A DNA stretch of 64,000 nucleotides from Elmis aenea (GCA_947652605.1 OX393579.1:6696001-6760000), one strand, 5' to 3'; shown: positions 35,109 to 47,852, counted from the stretch's first letter. A program made the numbers and translations. Notes: generated by a model from the sequence alone, not told the origin.

Positions 35109-35371
35109 CAGTGCCGGGTTAAAGTTGTTGTGGGCCCTAGGCCGAAAGGTAGAATGGACCCCTGGTACAAGGTGGTGAGCAAAAATAAAAATGACGTTAC
35201 TAAAAAACTGCTGAGCTAAAAAGAAAAACTTCTCGCCCTCATAATATCGAGAAAATGTCGAGTAATATCGAAAATATCAATATACCTACCCCAGAGGCTT
35301 GCGCGGCCCCCTAGGACGGGGGACCCTAGGTAGGTCCGGGCCTACTCAGCCTGTACAGAAATCCGACACTG
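35109..35371. mobile_element. hAT MITE with 8-bp target duplication
   Basis: Begins CAGTGCCGGG and ends TCCGACACTG, flanked by identical 8-mers CGCCTACG at 35101-35108 and 35372-35379. The ends are GC-rich, with GGGCCCTAGG on the left and CCCTAGGTAGG on the right. No coding capacity. Confidence 0.85.
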
Positions 35372-35379
35372 CGCCTACG

Positions 35380-36524
35380 CCCCCAAAAAAGTAGCATTTA
35401 ACCAACACATTTAGCAGTCTGGTGATTATATTAGTACTTAACAAATTTGTTTCATTTAATACAAAAAGGAGAGTGATTTTATTTATTTTTTAAGTACCTT
35501 CTTACTAAATAAATTTTAATATAGGTTTACAAGCTTAATTAGCAACTCATTTAATTCTGTTAAAAATATTTCACTATTATTTTCATAGACTTATAGCATT
35601 TCATCTACTTTTGGGAGTAGTTATACTACTTCGTCGTAATATTGCAAAAAATGTGTATGATTTTCATTAAAAAAATGCATTTGTTTAAAACATGTGGTGA
35701 ATTGGGATAACCTTGGAAAGTTTTTTGGAAATCGTATGAAAGATACTAATAATCATTCATCTAATGGACAACTTTAAAAAAATTAAGGTTTTTCTGGCTA
35801 TCCCTTAAGCATCATTTGCCAGTAACAAAATTTTTAGTTTTCTTCCAATTTAATAATAATTGGCTTCTTAAAGTATGTTTGCATACAATTATAACTTGTA
35901 TTTCAAACATTTTTTTTACACTAAATGTAGAAAATATCACAAATTAATATTAACAAAAACCAAAGTACTATATTTATTTGTCTGAAACTCACTGAAAAAT
36001 TACCTAACGTTGTAAACTAAAATTACAAAATGGCCAATCCCTCAGGAAAAACAACTTTGCCAAGTCGGTGAAAAAGTTTCGCGCAAGTATTAAGTTGACT
36101 TATTTTTACATTTATAACGAACAAGTCTGAATGCCACTGGTGAGAGACTTGAAAAATTTAGGTACTACGTTTTTGCTCGTTACTTGCTATTGAAACTTGC
36201 AGTAAAACTCATGAAAAGGTACATAACATACAAACTTCAATATAATACTAAATAATAAAGGAGGATATTCGTGTACATCTCTAGGTGTTTCTATGCTGTC
36301 GTGATGAAGTGAGGTTTACGGAAACCAACACGCGGGTCATACATGCAATTGAGATAGTTACACATGAAAAGGACTTGAGAGGTTTAAAATAAGTCAAGTT
36401 AGAGTAATTTTGTCAAAGAACTGAATCAAGCTAGTGAAGCCACATAATTAAACTTGGGCTTTCACTATTCACTACTAAAATAACGTATTTTAAAACTGAA
36501 TCTAGTTATAAATTAAAAGTGTTT
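35380..36524. other. AT-rich non-coding DNA
   Basis: No feature can be supported. Confidence 0.4.
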
Positions 36525-36727
36525 TCTTGTACCTTTCGATGTCAAAGTGTATTTTCCTGGTTCTTAATTAGGTTTCTCGATTCTTGTCTATTATTGGCTA
36601 ATTGGGGCACATATTTCCAGCTGGCTATTTCTTCTAGACTCTAGACTGTCTCATTTTGTGTTTCCATTTGGTCTTGGTCTTGCTTTTCCTCCACTTCTTT
36701 TTCCCTCAAATTTTTGAGTACATGCTA
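36525..36727 (-). pseudogene. LINE family A tail
   Basis: CTTGTCTATTATTGGCTAAT and the following GGGGCACATATTTCCAGCTG match the inverse coding words of the 13.2-kb copy (APISQ, SWRD). Heavily decayed; it abuts the fold-back to its right. Confidence 0.6.
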
Positions 36728-37522
36728 TTCGCATGTAACTGAGTTCTGGACACCCCCTTTTTCTTTAGTTTTGTATTTGTTTAATTAAAATTTTAGACAT
36801 ATGATATGTGTAAAAACCGATTATTTGACCATATGTACGCTATTGTTTCACTTCCGGTCTCGCCGGAAATGACGCTAAGCTTGTTATTTCAAATGAAACA
36901 CTCCGTATATTTTTACATTTTTCGAAATAGCAAGCAGTTTTGAATAGAACTGCACTATTTTGGTTATTGTACCACTACCATTCCGTTAAAAACAAGGACT
37001 TGTAATGAATTTAAAAAAATATTTTGGTCCAAAAATTATTTAAGGTTATAAACATTAGCCAAAAAAGTGCAATTGTATTCAAAATTTCTTCCTATTTCCA
37101 GAAATGCAAAAATATACTGTATTCCTTTTGATATAACAAACTTAGGGTAATTTCCGGCGGAACCGAATATTTTTTTTTTTTTTTTTTATTACACTTTGAT
37201 CGGCAATCAGAATTATTATAATTCTATAGGCCAATTTGATGTCAATTCCTGGGTGGTTCTGGTGATTTAAATGACGTGATGAGGTCAACATCCAGCGACG
37301 TTGCCTCGGAAACACCCTATCTTTCGTCTAGAGGCCACACTCTCTTCAATCTTCTTATGCAGTCAGGCTGCAGCAGTGGCTCTAGTAGTGGATTCTCGGA
37401 AACCGAATATGAAATAATAGTGTACATATGTTCAAATTTTTTACACATATCATATGTCTAAAATGCCATTTAATTAAAAACAAAACTAAAGAAAAAAATG
37501 GGGTGTCCAAAACATGCGAACA
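36728..37522. mobile_element. Fold-back element, arms about 220 bp, right arm split by a retroposon
   Basis: 36728-36947 is the approximate inverse of 37075-37170 joined to 37411-37522. Shared words include TAGACATATGATATGTGTAA, GCCGGAAAT and TTCTTTAGTTTTGT. With the retroposon at 37171-37400 removed, the arms pair continuously around a loop of about 127 nt. Terminal sequence and duplication are unclear. No coding capacity. Confidence 0.65.
37171..37400 (-). mobile_element. Poly(A) retroposon (SINE or LINE 3' end) with 10-bp target duplication
   Basis: The segment starts on the plus strand with T17, the tail of a minus-strand insertion, and runs to 37400. It is flanked by an identical AACCGAATAT at 37161-37170 and 37401-37410. 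Next to the tail is TTATTACACTTTGATCGG then CAATCAGAATT; a similar block follows a T/CTT tract at about 46356-46388, which suggests a family with a shared 3' end. No coding is recognised. Confidence 0.8.
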
Positions 37523-37659
37523 GAGTTTTAAATATTGTTATGATTTAGGTCCAATGGATTACAAACTATACCTACTGATAATCAAAAAACTGTTCAAGAA
37601 AACGTGTTTATTTATCAAATATCTTTCTAATTATGCAATGAAAACTGGATGGTTCTACT

Positions 37660-37816
37660 AAAGTTCTTAAAGTTACTTCCGGTTTAATCACGAAAACCGC
37701 TACAGTGTCAGTCAATTCTGCATATGCACTTTTGTTATGAAATGTCTTCCCCCATCTTTGTCAGACGTCTCATTTTCGAATAAAAGTGCTTGTACGGGTG
37801 ATCTGAAAGACCCTGT
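37660..37816. mobile_element. TACAGGGTCTTTCAGATC-type right end
   Basis: Ends GATCTGAAAGACCCTGTA at about 37799-37816, then TA. Read inward from the right, it is a TACAGGG terminus of a family not seen complete here. The left partner was not found. Confidence 0.45.
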
Positions 37817-38440
37817 ATAACAGCTTCTTTGTAGTAAATTGCATAAAACAGAATTTTTTTTGTAGAGTTGACTATGAAAAAGAATTAATGAGTTTTATGA
37901 ACTTTTGGGATGTTGTTTGCAATCTGTTATAGTCTAATGCCGGAACTCAACCGAAAACCTCTGATAACCACGTTTTTAAATATTGCCGTGTTCAAGTGCA
38001 TCCAAAAAATATGTTACATGATTAACTTTGTATAGTTTATTAAAAATGTTCATCCCTTATTTTACCATCAAACATTTTTGTAGGACAACACCAACGATAA
38101 ACCACACTTAATTCATAATTTATTTCTGTTTCTTGTGTTGTTAATCTCTATTCTATACGACAAATTAGCAGAATGTTTTTTTAAATTTAATTTAATTCTG
38201 TGTGTACTTTTTTAGGTAGAATATTTGTGACCGCAATATTGTAGCCTAAATAAATTACAAAATATACGGGTCTGAGGTTGTTATCTACAATTATGCTAAT
38301 AAACAAGTAAACATATGATGTAGTAAAGTACACAGTTTTTTATATTTAGCCGGTGCATTTTAAGTATATATAAACTGCGCGGTAATATTTATCATGCAAA
38401 CGAAAAAAAAAATAATTACTATAAAACAAAGTGGGGCGTA

Positions 38441-38670
38441 TACAGGGTGTCCCAGATAATATTTCCAGGATTGGTATCTCGCTTATTTATTATAAGAGAT
38501 ACAGGTTTACTAAAATTAGATGCATTATTCTGAGATACTTCTATTAGGAGCTACAATCTACTTTTAAAAGTACAAAATTTGTCGTATTTATAGCAACAAA
38601 TAGGACAATGTTGAATAAGTTTTTTGTCTTAATCAATAAATCTCTTTTTTTGTTACTCAAAATAGCTATT
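38441..38670. mobile_element. TACAGGGTGTCCC element, left end only
   Basis: TACAGGGTGTCCCAGATAAT and the following 200 bp match the left half of the complete copy at 43964, including a hairpin GTATCTCGCTTAT/ATAAGAGATAC. The right end is missing. Confidence 0.6.
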
Positions 38671-39706
38671 TATTCCGGAAGTAAATTTTACTCCACGAGT
38701 AAACTACTTATTCGTCGTTTATAATAACGGCCCTGAAAGTTATTAATTGTATTTAAAATAATTTTGCATATAAATACCTAAGTACTCCAGATTCTTTATC
38801 CTTAAAATATTCCAATTTTGTATAAACCTTTGAATAAAGCTTGCACCGAAGCTGTATAAAACATAAATATGTATAATTGAAACAGTCTTTTGCTAATAAG
38901 GCGTAATTCAATCCTAAACCTGTTTTTTTGCGAAGATAATTTAATTAGGAGCATCTGCTTTGGAATAAGCGGATTAAAGTGAATTAAATAAATCTGATTT
39001 TGTGTATTTATTAGCACGTGGCGTTAAATTATTGTCATTTTTCAGCCCAGATTATATTGTGGTTGTTTTACTTACGGAAAAAAAATACATTCAAATTAGG
39101 CCACTTAAAGCTGCAAGGAGTTCATTGACCCATAATGATTTTTCTTAATGAGAAGATTAAATAACAAATAATAAAACAGCTTGGACAATGAAAATCAAAT
39201 TTTTTGGAAGTTTCTCGTAGAATGCCAATACAAGTTTCAAGACTCTCGTCTCTTTATCACTTGCAGTATTAATTATTAATACTGCGTAAATAGATAAATA
39301 AATGAGCATATAACCGAGAGAAGAGATTCTTGGAAGTGGTTTCGCATTTTGACAAGGTATTCCTTGAAGGGTTAATTTCTATTCAACATCTTTAAAAAAA
39401 ATACAAGCTTTTATCGTTTGGTTTTTAACTAATATTTCTGATTTAATTTTCAAACAAGTCCTTTAAACACCAGACTATAAAACAATAATCGATTTTTACC
39501 ATCAAGTACAAATTTTTTTATAGATTAGCTCTTCTGTAAGAAGGCTGTAGCTATTTTTGAGGATAATGCTTTCCTAGCAAATAAGAAAAATATTCATTGT
39601 TGTTATTATTTAGTCATAAGTCCCTCTACCTTTAGATAAAGCGAATTAAACTTATATTATTTTAAAGTTGTTTTCAGTATTTGCAACAATTTAAAATTCT
39701 CTTAAG
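38671..39706. other. AT-rich non-coding DNA
   Basis: No feature can be supported. The last 8 bases (CTCTTAAG) are the target duplication of the next element. Confidence 0.4.
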
Positions 39707-40923
39707 CAGGGTGGATAAAAATCATGATTTTTTTAAAAAAATCGATTTATTTGATTTAAATCAGATTTTTTTGATTTAAATCAAATGTACCATATTATCG
39801 AATTTAGTGACATATTCACATGCTATTTCTGTTTTGTGCTAATATATTTAATAACCAATATATTTAATTCATTGGTGTATTTTTGTCAAAATGAAAAATT
39901 AAATATAATGATTAAGAATTTTGAAAAAATCAGTGCTAAATGGTGATGTTTAATTAATTACATACAGGGTGAGTCATTAGTGCGGGATCGGTCGATTGTG
40001 GCTAAACGGCTTGAGATATGAAGTTGATTCAAATGCTATTTTATACAGTTTTTTCTAAACAACACAATAAAAATATTTTCAAATATACAGGGTGGGTCAC
40101 CTTTCTGGAACTAATAGCAACTTTTATATTTCAAATACAACACCCAATTTTTTATTTAATATTTTTGACCGCCTTAATTCTAGTTTTGCATCAATATAAA
40201 ATACTACAGGTTTTTATACGGCGTTGTAAAAAAAAAAAAATTCCAAATTATTCAAGGTTTTTTTAAAGTTTTTATTTAAAAAATTCTCCTGAAGTTATTT
40301 TGAGTACAGAGTTGTAATTTGTTATAATCATGCAGAAAAAATTTCTCTGTTCGCTCGATATGAAAAAATTTGAATCACACATACAGGGGTGTTTATAAAT
40401 AGGTGGCAACTTGCATGATTTTCAAAAGCTCGTAACTCGATTTTTTCAAATGCAAACCCCTGTATTTTTTATGTCATCGAATTCGTCTTAAAAGAGCTTC
40501 ATATTTTGTTAAGTATGTCCTATACCCAAAACTCATACTTTTCGAGATATTCGACATTTTTCTTCAAATCGTTATTGAAGCAATAGAGTGCCGTGAAAAT
40601 TGAAAAAACTGACTGTTCACTTCGCTTACGTTAAAAACTTGTCATTTATTTTTTGAATTATTGCATTTCCACAATTCCACAATTATTACTTTACAAGAGC
40701 AAATTGATATGGTTTATTCACCATTTCGTGTATTTAATTACTAATAGTAATACAATTTTGTTTTATTATAAATATTATATTGTACTCATATATTCTGTGA
40801 TTTAAATTGTTTTTTTTTTAAATAAGTTGATTTAAATCAATGATTTTTTTTAAAAAATCACTTGATTTAAATCATGATTTAAATCGTGATTTAAATCAAT
40901 TGATTTAAATCTTCTCAACCCTG
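39707..40923. mobile_element. hAT element with GATTTAAATC arrays and nested TACAGGG ends
   Basis: Begins CAGGGTGGATAAAAATCATG, ends ATTTAAATCTTCTCAACCCTG, with identical 8-mers CTCTTAAG at 39699-39706 and 40924-40931. Subterminal arrays of the palindromic word GATTTAAATC fill about 80 bp on the left and 100 bp on the right, probable transposase-binding sites. The interior has no transposase. It holds three separate foreign starts: TACAGGGTGAGTC (39964), TACAGGGTGGGTC (40085) and TACAGGGGTG (about 40382). Confidence 0.88.
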
Positions 40924-40931
40924 CTCTTAAG

Positions 40932-42544
40932 TGTAAGACACTATTGTGAAACCGAAAACGACATTGTATCTTATTCATTCCCGCATTTCTTCGTCATATT
41001 CGGTAAATTAAAACACAAAAGGCGTTCGTAAACTCGTTAATGCCCGTGCTCTTAGTGTTTATTATCCTTTTATTAAACCGCCACTCTTCATTATTTTAAA
41101 TTAGTTTTGTAATTTTAAAACGTTTTAAAGCGTTTCCTTCTTTCGCGTGTGTCGTCGGGGCGGTTTTACATTCGACGCCTGCCAAATATGTGTCAGCGTA
41201 TAGTGGAAATGACCGGGAACTACATCGATGAAATGTAATCGCGGTCGTTCGTATGGTTATAAAGGAGTTTTACTATTTTATGGTCACGTTGGTGTTTCCA
41301 TTATATGAATGCTAAACATTCAGTGTCGGTAGGAGCTGGTGTGCTCATAGATGTATGTACGTATGTGTCTGTAGCAGTCATAACTCATTTCAAAATTAAA
41401 TTAGGGCGTTACATTTGTCAGCAACACAAGGCTGAAAGTGTGGGTTGCCCCAAAAAAATTAATTAATATTTGAAAACAATTGGGGAACTGTAATAATTAT
41501 TGTACTCCTTTTGCAAATTTTAGGTTGGGTTGAATTACTTACCTATACCTATAAAACCAAATTTTCCTTTTCTGTTTAAATTATGTTACGATCTAGTCTT
41601 ATTGTTAGACTAATAAGTAACATAGTTCTATTTCTACTATACTAAAACGGTTAAGATCTAAGAGTCACCCATATACATCTCCTAGGTGTTCTAACATTAG
41701 GCACTACATTCTTGTGCACTAACACAAGCACTGACTGCCTTTTTTAAACACTTATAACATCACATTCCCCCAACTTAAAGGGTTTCTTTCTAGATGTGTA
41801 CCCTTCACATCTCTTATGTGAAAAAATCAAAAAGTTTGTTATGGGCCCAGAAAGGGATTAGCAGGACGCTCAAATTTTGACAGGAATCGGCTGATGAAAT
41901 ACCTAAATATATTTAGCGCAATGTATGTCACCGATACATGGCGCCTGACGAAGGCTTAAAACAAAATCTTAAATAATATGAAGCGTGTTTTTGTTATCAA
42001 TAAATTTAGCTTGGTCTTTTATAAGTAAACCTTTTTGATATTTAATTACGTACGTTAGAAGTTTATATACCCGTTTGAAGCCGTTTGAATGTAGTGATTT
42101 AGTGCGTACTTGTGAAATGAACGTAACTATAATATCAAACAAATGTTTATCAAAATTTGCATTTATTATCTTCATCCGGTACGCCTATAATATTTGCGAC
42201 AAACTTTACGTCATAATTTAATTACCGTTGCGTGATATTTACATAAACCAGTTGAATAACGCGTCCCGAATAGATTAATGCGATTAACTGCACTCGAGAT
42301 TTGCGCACCAATAATGCGAATTACATTTGTTTAGCGTCTTGTCAATAGAGATTTATGCGATCATGATTCAAGAATACACAGCGATGATGAGAAAATAAAT
42401 ACCGGTTCTTAAGTTAACATTGATAAAGTAACAAGCTCTTGTTCTTGTGTACATTACAATTATTACAAATAATAAGAACGGCAAAATTTACTAGACAGTG
42501 TTGAAAATTTTTGGGTTTTCAAAGTTAAGGTTTAAGAGAAAAGA
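40932..42544. other. Non-coding DNA with GC-richer patches
   Basis: Patches at about 41130-41330 and 42180-42370 are less AT-rich than their surroundings and might be conserved regulatory DNA. No exon can be supported. Confidence 0.35.
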
Positions 42545-42830
42545 GTTTGTTTCCTAGTATTTCTGGATGTGACCCAGGCATTTGATAGGGTTTGGTTTGA
42601 AGGTTTGCAATATAAATTAAAACATATCCTTCCCACACGATACAAAGAAATGCTGATCTGTTATTAATCAGAAACATATTTTAGGATCAAGCAGGAGGAT
42701 GCCTCCTTTGATCCTAAAGATATTAAAGTTGGAGTGCCACAGGGTAGTGTCTTGGGTCCAGTCCTTTACCTACTCTTGTGATCTCCCAGTACTAGAAAAT
42801 AACACAATAACTACCTTTTGTAATGAATAT
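42545..42830 (+). pseudogene. Jockey-like LINE RT fragment
   Basis: The plus strand reads LVFLDVTQAFDRVWFEGLQY then KLKHILPTRYKEMLICY, stop, SETYFRIKQEDASFDPKDIK, then VGVPQGSVLGPVLYLLL. Motif A (F-L-D-V-x-x-A-F-D) with the first catalytic Asp and motif B (G-V-P-Q-G-S-V-L-G-P) are excellent; the following A-D-D motif has decayed. Two in-frame stops. Inactive. Confidence 0.85.
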
Positions 42831-43963
42831 TTTTGCTTGGAGCCATGCATTTCTGGTCTTCAAAACCTGCTTTAATGGCAAAATGGATGGTTATGAAGCT
42901 GATGAGTATGAATGTGAATAACTACCAACTTTGAAATAGTTTTTGCACTGATTTTGGACGTTTATTGCATATAATTATATCTATTTGACGGATTTTGTCA
43001 GAGAGATTAAAGTTTTGTGAGAGGTTTTCAAAGATCATTAAAGATTCATGAAAACATTCTACAAGAGTTTCATTTACATAATTTCTATCTATCTACCAGA
43101 TACATTATCTATTGCGGCTGACGAAGCATTATGCGAGCTACCTTTGGCTCGTAAGCTATGGGTTGGACAAAAGTGTACTTATTTCGAGTCTTAAACTCAA
43201 ATAATAATTTATAAGCATGGGAAAACATTCACAAATCTTTTATTTGTTAGTCTGCTACAATCTATTATAAATTAATAGTGTTACAGAGTTAATAGTTCAT
43301 TATTAAGAACATCAAATTTTACTACCAGCGCAGTGGTGCATCCCCATTTTATGATAGCGTAAGTGCACGTGAAAGGAAACTAATATACTGAATTTTCAGT
43401 CATTTTATTGTCTTAGTACTCGAGCTAATAAAGTATTTCACACTGAAATTAACATCTTTGTCTTTTGAAAATATTAATTAATAAGCTTTAAAACTTCATT
43501 TGTTCATGTTGTAATGAAAACAGTGTGATTCATAATTTTAAACTCCGTTGATATATGTTTGAATATTGAATTTTTGCCGTTTTTATTGACATAAAATTGA
43601 ACAGACTAAGCTGCGCTAGATATATATCGCCTGCAATTTAATGGGTTTATTATGAGGGCGGTTTATGTGCACAAGTATGGTGTGTGTATAGTGAATCAGG
43701 TCACTGGTTTCAAATTAAAATAAGAACATAACGATGTTGTATTTTCGTTGTTCGGGACTTTATTACCAGACATTTGCTTTTGAAAAAAGATGATCATATA
43801 ATTTTATATATGGTGCAAAGAAGTAGCTAGTTAGCTAAAGCTTAAAAATTTATGAAAATTTTACAGTAAAGAAATTTAATATCCAATAACGATTTATTTA
43901 ATTTAAATCCCAATCAAATTAATCCCCTTTATTTACCTTGTTATTTTTCTTCTAATATTAATA
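42831..43963. other. AT-rich non-coding DNA
   Basis: No feature can be supported. Confidence 0.4.
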
Positions 43964-44428
43964 TACAGGGTGTCCCGGATAAAATTTCCAGCATGGGGAT
44001 CTAGCTTATTACAAGAGATACAGGTTTGCTTTACTAGGATGAATTTTTCCGAAGGATGAGAGGAGCTACAATCAATTTTTAAAAGTACAAAACTCCTCGT
44101 ACTTCAAATGTGATAGCAAAAAATATGAGAATGTTGAATATTTTTTTTATCTCATAATTTGTTTGTCTTAATCGATAAATAAATTTTATCAGTAGGTACT
44201 TTCTTGGGGTACTTTTTCATGTGGAATGCAAATGTTATTTTAGATTTTTTTTATCATTTACCATTTTTGAGATAGTACCCTAACTTCATTTTTTTTTATG
44301 GGCCGCGAAGTTGGCTATGGAATTGTTAAAAGTGCTTTTCTTTTTACTTTTTTTTAATAGGACATTACTTGCTATATCAATTTTTATAAATAAGTCACAA
44401 AATCAAGAAGGACTATGCTCACCCTGTA
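43964..44428. mobile_element. TACAGGGTGTCCC...CACCCTGTA element, 465 bp
   Basis: TACAGGGTGTCCCGGAT at the left and GCTCACCCTGTA at the right, TA on each side. Unlike the fold-backs, the arms match only for the terminal 9-11 bases. The left 240 bp match 38441-38670. A TTGGCTATG word lies at 44311-44319. No coding. Confidence 0.7.
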
Positions 44429-44430
44429 TA

Positions 44431-46241
44431 TAAAAACGTTACTTTAATGTCACAAATGAATATAGGTAAATTTTTTTAAAAACAGTAATAACATGTTTTG
44501 CTTTCACTTCTTTATTCTCAGTAAGCCCATAAAATGTGTCACTTGATAAGCGTGTTCGTTCAACTTGATTTACATGTTCATCTAGAATTAGCGTGCAATC
44601 AGGATTAGCAAAGTATATGCATAACACAAATGTTCAAAAATATTGGTTGGAACTTCTTATAACTAACACAATCTCTTCGTAGAATTATTGACTGTAATAA
44701 GAATATTTTGAGAATCTTAGCAAGACTAACTTGATTTGTTTGATGTGAAACGGTGTTATCAGCAGTGTTGTCTGCTTATTTTGTGAAGGGTCCAGGAAAA
44801 CAGTGTTTTAAACTAATAATGAACAGCATTTAAGTTACAAAACATTCGCTAGTTTTAAACAAAGCATAGAATATTCATAAAACGGAGCAGTTGATGTAGA
44901 CAGCAGACAGTAGGGCACGCCTACGTAATGAACCTGTATTCTGATTTCACAGTGGGGAAATGATTGTGTTACAGTTTCCTTTGTTGGATCATAATAGGCG
45001 CTATTATGAATTTCTAAGGCTCGTATTTGTACGTTTATCAGTAACTATTGTTGGGTTTGTTCCACCAAGATTTTATGGTAATTTAAAACTTCGATAGTAT
45101 CAATTGAATGCACATAACTTTACTTTTATATTTAGAAAAGGAGTACATTTTTAAATTTTTGTGAAGACGTAACATTTTGTTATATATTGCACGAAAATTC
45201 AATTTAAAAGCAGATTAGAGGTACCTTATATTCTAGTTTTTGTAAGAAAATGTCAGTCAAGTGTTTATTACACTAAATGTTGATTTTTGTAACTACAAGA
45301 TATTTTGATAATGTTTTTATACGTTTTACCTTGATATCTCATTTAAATAATTTGATAGTCAATTAATTAATAACCCAGTTATTCAGTTTTAAAAAAAAAA
45401 CTTTTCTTATAACAATTTTTACGTTTATTTTCGTTTTATATTGGTGTCCAAGAATTTGCACAAATATTAATTACTTTACTACGTAACGTATTCGTTCCAC
45501 TTAATTAATTAATTAACCATAATTTTTTATATATATTCCTGTGATCATAGAATTTTAAATTAGTAACGTATTGCATTAATCATACGAGTGAAGCTTATTG
45601 CATAAAGAAAAATCATAATACTCACGTACATAAAGCTTGAAAAAAATTAGCAAATCTTTGTACATCTCCGTACATCTTTCATGCTTGTCTGTGTAATAAA
45701 TCAGTGTTAGTATATATTTTTTGCTATAGACTTGAAATAACCCAATTAGACACGTTTCGTGCTTAGACTTCAACCTTTAAAATTTCATACTTGTTGCACA
45801 GCACATAGACAAATTGCACAAACTAAATAAACAAATCGTGATTCTTTCACCTGTCAAATTTGTATCATCTTGTTGTGCAACAGGTACGGTAATTCATTCG
45901 ATAAAATCTACTGCACTACTTGAAGTTGATTACTTTGCAAGCAGATGAACGTATTAAGAATTAATACATGCCCTTAACATTTTATTTAACAAGAAATTTG
46001 ACTGACAGTTTAACGTAGTTATTAAAATTGCTCAAGATCAATACTATAAATAATTTAAACTACAAATCACTTTTTACGGAGGAATACTCAAACATTTGAA
46101 CTGTTTATTTTAAAATTGGCATAACTCACTTTGATGTTGTTTTGACATATTTTCCATTTTATTGAGCACAAAAAAATTTATTCCAACTACAGAGAAATGC
46201 AACTTATATTATTTGTTATCTCCGTTACTTATATTTTTCTC
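44431..46241. other. AT-rich non-coding DNA
   Basis: No feature can be supported. Confidence 0.4.
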
Positions 46242-46601
46242 TATACCGGGTGATTCAGTTTGACTGTCGCACCCCTATAACTTTTTAATTATCGAAAATA
46301 ACACCAACACACCTTATATTTTTGGAAACGGCGACAAAATCTCTTCTTCTTCTTTTTAATACACGATCGGATTCAGAATTAAATTCTCTATCCGAATCAA
46401 CACAAAATGTATACTATGTAAGTAATTAAAAAAAAAAAAAAACAGTTGCCTATCGCGGCATACGTCATCGTAGAGATAACAAATGCACATCATTTAGTAG
46501 AGAGTTTGTCGCCGTTTCCAAAAATATAACGTTTGTTGAGGTTATTTTCAATAATTAAATAGTTATAGGGGTGCGACAGTCAAACAGAATCACCCGGTAT
46601 A
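46242..46601. mobile_element. TACCGGGTGATTC fold-back MITE
   Basis: TATACCGGGTGATTC... at the left and GAATCACCCGGTATA at the right; arms of about 105 bp hold the same inverted words (GACTGTCGCACCCCTATAAC on the left, TTATAGGGGTGCGACAGTC on the right). The centre (about 46348-46490) has a TCTTCTTCTT tract then AATACACGATCGGATTCAG, similar to the retroposon end at 37.2 kb, so a retroposon fragment may sit in the loop. Confidence 0.85.
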
Positions 46602-47625
46602 CATAATTTCGCACAGACGTTAACGAATCGCTATTTTTTATAACTGTAAAGTGACATAATCCACTTTCAAAATTGATAGTTCATAAAAAGACAACGTAAT
46701 TACATGTGTATATTAGCCAAAAAGCCGTTAAAATAATAGGTATTATGTGTTCGTAGAAAAAGTAACCTACACAACACGAGTTGTGAGGCAATTGCGCATA
46801 CGCCGCTACGCGGCTCGCTGCGTAACTTTTCCATTCGTGCTTAACTACTATTATTTAATTGTTCCTTTTTTTAATATTTGCTGGACCACATTTCATATTT
46901 TTGACACTTACACAATCAATGACATGCATATTTTGCTTTGCATTTAGGTACACTTATCATTTGTTAGTGTATATTAGTTTTAATTACTACTATTAGGAAC
47001 AACTGGGTTACATTAGCAGGAGATTCTATCGACAGAACACTAATATGCAGTTAGACCCCAACTGTTGGGGAATGGCAAATAACGGTTAGGTTCGTGCAAA
47101 GAACATATTACATGATGTTAACTGCATAATTAATGCGAATGAGTGCATATTATTTAATATTTCCAGTGACATAAGCACATTTATAGCAAACTGTTTATGG
47201 TACAGATAAGTTTGAGAGCAGTTGATTTGTTTAAACAAACAAATGTACTGTTTGATGTACAATAACTGCAAAGTAATAAAAGTTTGGTGTTAAACCAGTC
47301 ACGATGGAGATAATTTGTGTACTTTTTTATTAATGAAATTACTGTATGGTGTATTTTTGTTTCTTGTGTCATTATTGTGTTGGAAGATATTGTGATTCGT
47401 TGATGGATAGCTTCGTCTTTCTTTACGTTTCACCTCGTTTGTTGCACGAAACTAAATTAAACGGATGTAGTATGAGTAAACATGACCACAAACAGACGAT
47501 CAGTTGATTAAATCCGTAATGAGTCGATTGAAACGTTCGAGCTGTTAGGTTGTGTGCCCACCGAAGCTATGTGACGCCTGATTCGACAGTTAGCTACCTG
47601 AAAATATCGTGAAGTTATCAGACTT
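46602..47625. other. AT-rich non-coding DNA
   Basis: No feature can be supported; a short GC-rich patch lies at about 46780-46830. Confidence 0.4.
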
Positions 47626-47852
47626 TAATGCCCGGTTTCTCCGACACATCTTAAGATCTAGCTGAATCTTAAGTTCGCCTTAACGGTATAAAGTGTTGCA
47701 CCAAGCAATTTTAAGAACATATTCGACTTGAGCTGAGCTCACATCTTGAGTCGCTGTTTACTAGAACTTAAGCTGGAGTACATAACCTAAAAGTATCTTG
47801 TATTTGCTTTGTTTGTAGTTGTGTTTGTTTAAATTGTGGTTTAAGTTTAAAT

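Noticed and set aside
41150..41420. GC-richer patch considered as an exon
   Set aside because: No acceptor/donor pair with an open frame in the required phase; left as possible regulatory DNA.
42831..42950. Possible second transposase fragment after the Jockey RT piece
   Set aside because: Too short and degenerate to identify.
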